Assembly (NCBI GenBank): GCA_036554605.1 | Contig: DATBMY010000206.1 | Coordinates: forward strand, 1 to 6,798 | Length of the DNA: 6,798 nt | From: DATBMY01 sp036554605 | Lineage (GTDB): Bacteria; Acidobacteriota; Blastocatellia; UBA7656 | Reading direction: 5' to 3' | Part shown: piece after piece, positions 6,366 through 6,798 of the stretch | How the letters are laid out: every line of letters starts with the position of its first letter | Numbering within the stretch: the first letter of the stretch is position 1 | The notes under the pieces: model-generated | Databases searched by the model: none | Seen by the model: only the letters and a program-made list of their open reading frames with translations | What the model was told of the DNA's origin: nothing | Program-made: the position numbers and the translations under genes

Positions 6366-6798
6366 TTACGAACCCTTCACGTTGAACACGAGATGGACGA
6401 CGAGGCTCGGCTCCTTAGGGTCGTTTGTCTTTATCGTGACCGATTTTGTGTGCTCGCCCAGATTCTTTCCGGTGTCAACTTTGACTTTGATGTTGCCCGC
6501 CTTACCAGGCGGGAGGACTTTCGGGAAGTCCACGGTGGTGCATCCTCAGCCAGGCACCACGTCTTCGATCTTTAGTTCAGACTTGCCTTCGTTCTTGATC
6601 CTTATCGAATGACTGATCGTCTTTTCGGGAGCCTGCGTGCCGAGATCAATGCGGCGGGCAGCAATCATCGCCTTGGGCTGCTTGCCGCCGGCTTCGGCAG
6701 GTTTGGCCAGATCAGCGGCCGGCTTTGTCGCGGTGGCCGAAGTGAAATCGGGCACGCCGTTAGGTTGAGCGGCCGCGAGGTTCCCGTTTTGCGAAGCC
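6366..6798 (-). CDS. DUF1573-domain protein, 5' partial, interrupted by one in-frame TGA (candidate selenoprotein or nonsense allele)
   Basis: The reading frame is open from the right window edge, so the start and any signal peptide lie outside. The visible N-terminal part (about 45 residues) is an Ala/Pro/Lys-rich linker. The DUF1573 domain then begins at IDLGTQAPEKTISHSIRIKN and runs through GKSELKIEDVVPG to a TGA at 6548-6546. The same frame continues with GCTTVDFPKVLPPGKAG, then VDTGKNLGEHTKSVTIKTND and VHLVFNVKGS, ending in TAA at 6368-6366. Family members usually have Cys-Gly-Cys-Thr here, so the TGA replaces the first cysteine. DUF1573 proteins are typically exported or surface Ig-like domains of unknown function. 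A GTG at 6755 could start a shorter product, but the open frame upstream argues against it. The gene lies 12 nt upstream of the aminotransferase gene in one operon. If the TGA acts as a stop, the domain is cut in half and the product is probably non-functional. Confidence 0.8.
6496..6531 (-). promoter_or_regulatory. Two consecutive hairpins just downstream of the in-frame TGA, possible SECIS
   Basis: On the minus strand, GGACTT (6531-6526) pairs with AAGTCC (6520-6515) around the loop CCCGA, which begins 20 nt after the TGA. One base later, CCCGCCT (6513-6507) pairs with AGGCGGG (6502-6496) around the loop GGTA, which begins 39 nt after the TGA. Bacterial SECIS elements are hairpins in the coding region shortly after the UGA, usually with a G at the start of the apical loop. 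The first hairpin has a suitable distance but a C-rich loop; the second has a GGU loop but lies slightly far. The second stem also encodes the family's PPGKAG motif, so it may be a by-product of coding. Confidence 0.25.
6546..6548 (-). other. In-frame TGA at the first cysteine of the DUF1573 CGC motif
   Basis: The codons around it read GTG CCT GGC TGA GGA TGC ACC ACC, that is V-P-G-stop-G-C-T-T. One base (TGC or TGT to TGA) separates it from the expected cysteine. No frame change occurs on either side: domain residues match the family before and after. Selenocysteine insertion, a nonsense mutation and a base-calling error would all look like this in a single sequence. Confidence 0.9.

Noticed and set aside
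5730..6575. A 281-codon open frame on the plus strand opposite the aminotransferase and DUF1573 genes.
   Set aside because: It mirrors well-supported minus-strand genes with intact motifs; open antisense frames are common in DNA of this composition.
6546..6755. A complete 69-residue protein starting at GTG 6755 and ending at the TGA.
   Set aside because: The frame is open upstream to the window edge, and the product would be half a DUF1573 domain without an export signal. It is better read as part of a longer gene.

Overview
The window is a compact, protein-coding bacterial segment. By eye its G+C is in the high fifties. It uses ATA for isoleucine unusually often for that G+C, and most gaps are short. 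The gene set (YtxH-like/BON protein, SLC13 permease with internal TrkA-C domains, PQQ-type propeller, DUF1573 protein) fits an Acidobacteriota-type bacterium, possibly of the Blastocatellia/Pyrinomonadales kind. That placement is an inference from style, not from a marker gene. I see no tRNA, rRNA, CRISPR array, transposase gene or phage gene.

Plus strand, 1-4635: five genes in one direction. A small acidic protein of unknown function overlaps by ATGA with a BON-domain envelope protein. A strong hairpin follows, then an unlinked 5' region. Next come a stand-alone response-regulator receiver domain and, 15 nt later, a large SLC13/DASS-family permease carrying two TrkA-C (RCK-C) domains. After a 65-nt gap there is an exported PQQ-like beta-propeller protein. 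The receiver and permease are probably co-transcribed; the propeller may be.

4636-5141: a 506-nt non-coding gap between converging genes. It holds two neighbouring large inverted repeats, each with perfect 15-bp arms (4646-4724 and 4747-4807), and a smaller hairpin near 4981-5005. The first repeat has a T-run on its minus-strand side, so it could stop transcripts coming from the right.

Minus strand, 6798-5142: an operon of two genes. The first, cut by the right edge, is a DUF1573-domain protein. The second, 12 nt after it, is a PLP-dependent class I/II aminotransferase of the LysN/2-aminoadipate type with an intact active site.

The most striking observation is in the DUF1573 gene. Its frame is open from the window edge, meets one TGA at 6548-6546, then continues for 59 well-conserved-looking codons to a TAA at 6368-6366. 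The TGA sits where the family's Cys-Gly-Cys motif has its first cysteine, giving a Sec-Gly-Cys reading if it is recoded. Two hairpins follow the TGA, but neither fully matches the bacterial SECIS model. A selenoprotein, a recent TGC-to-TGA nonsense mutation and a sequencing error all remain possible.
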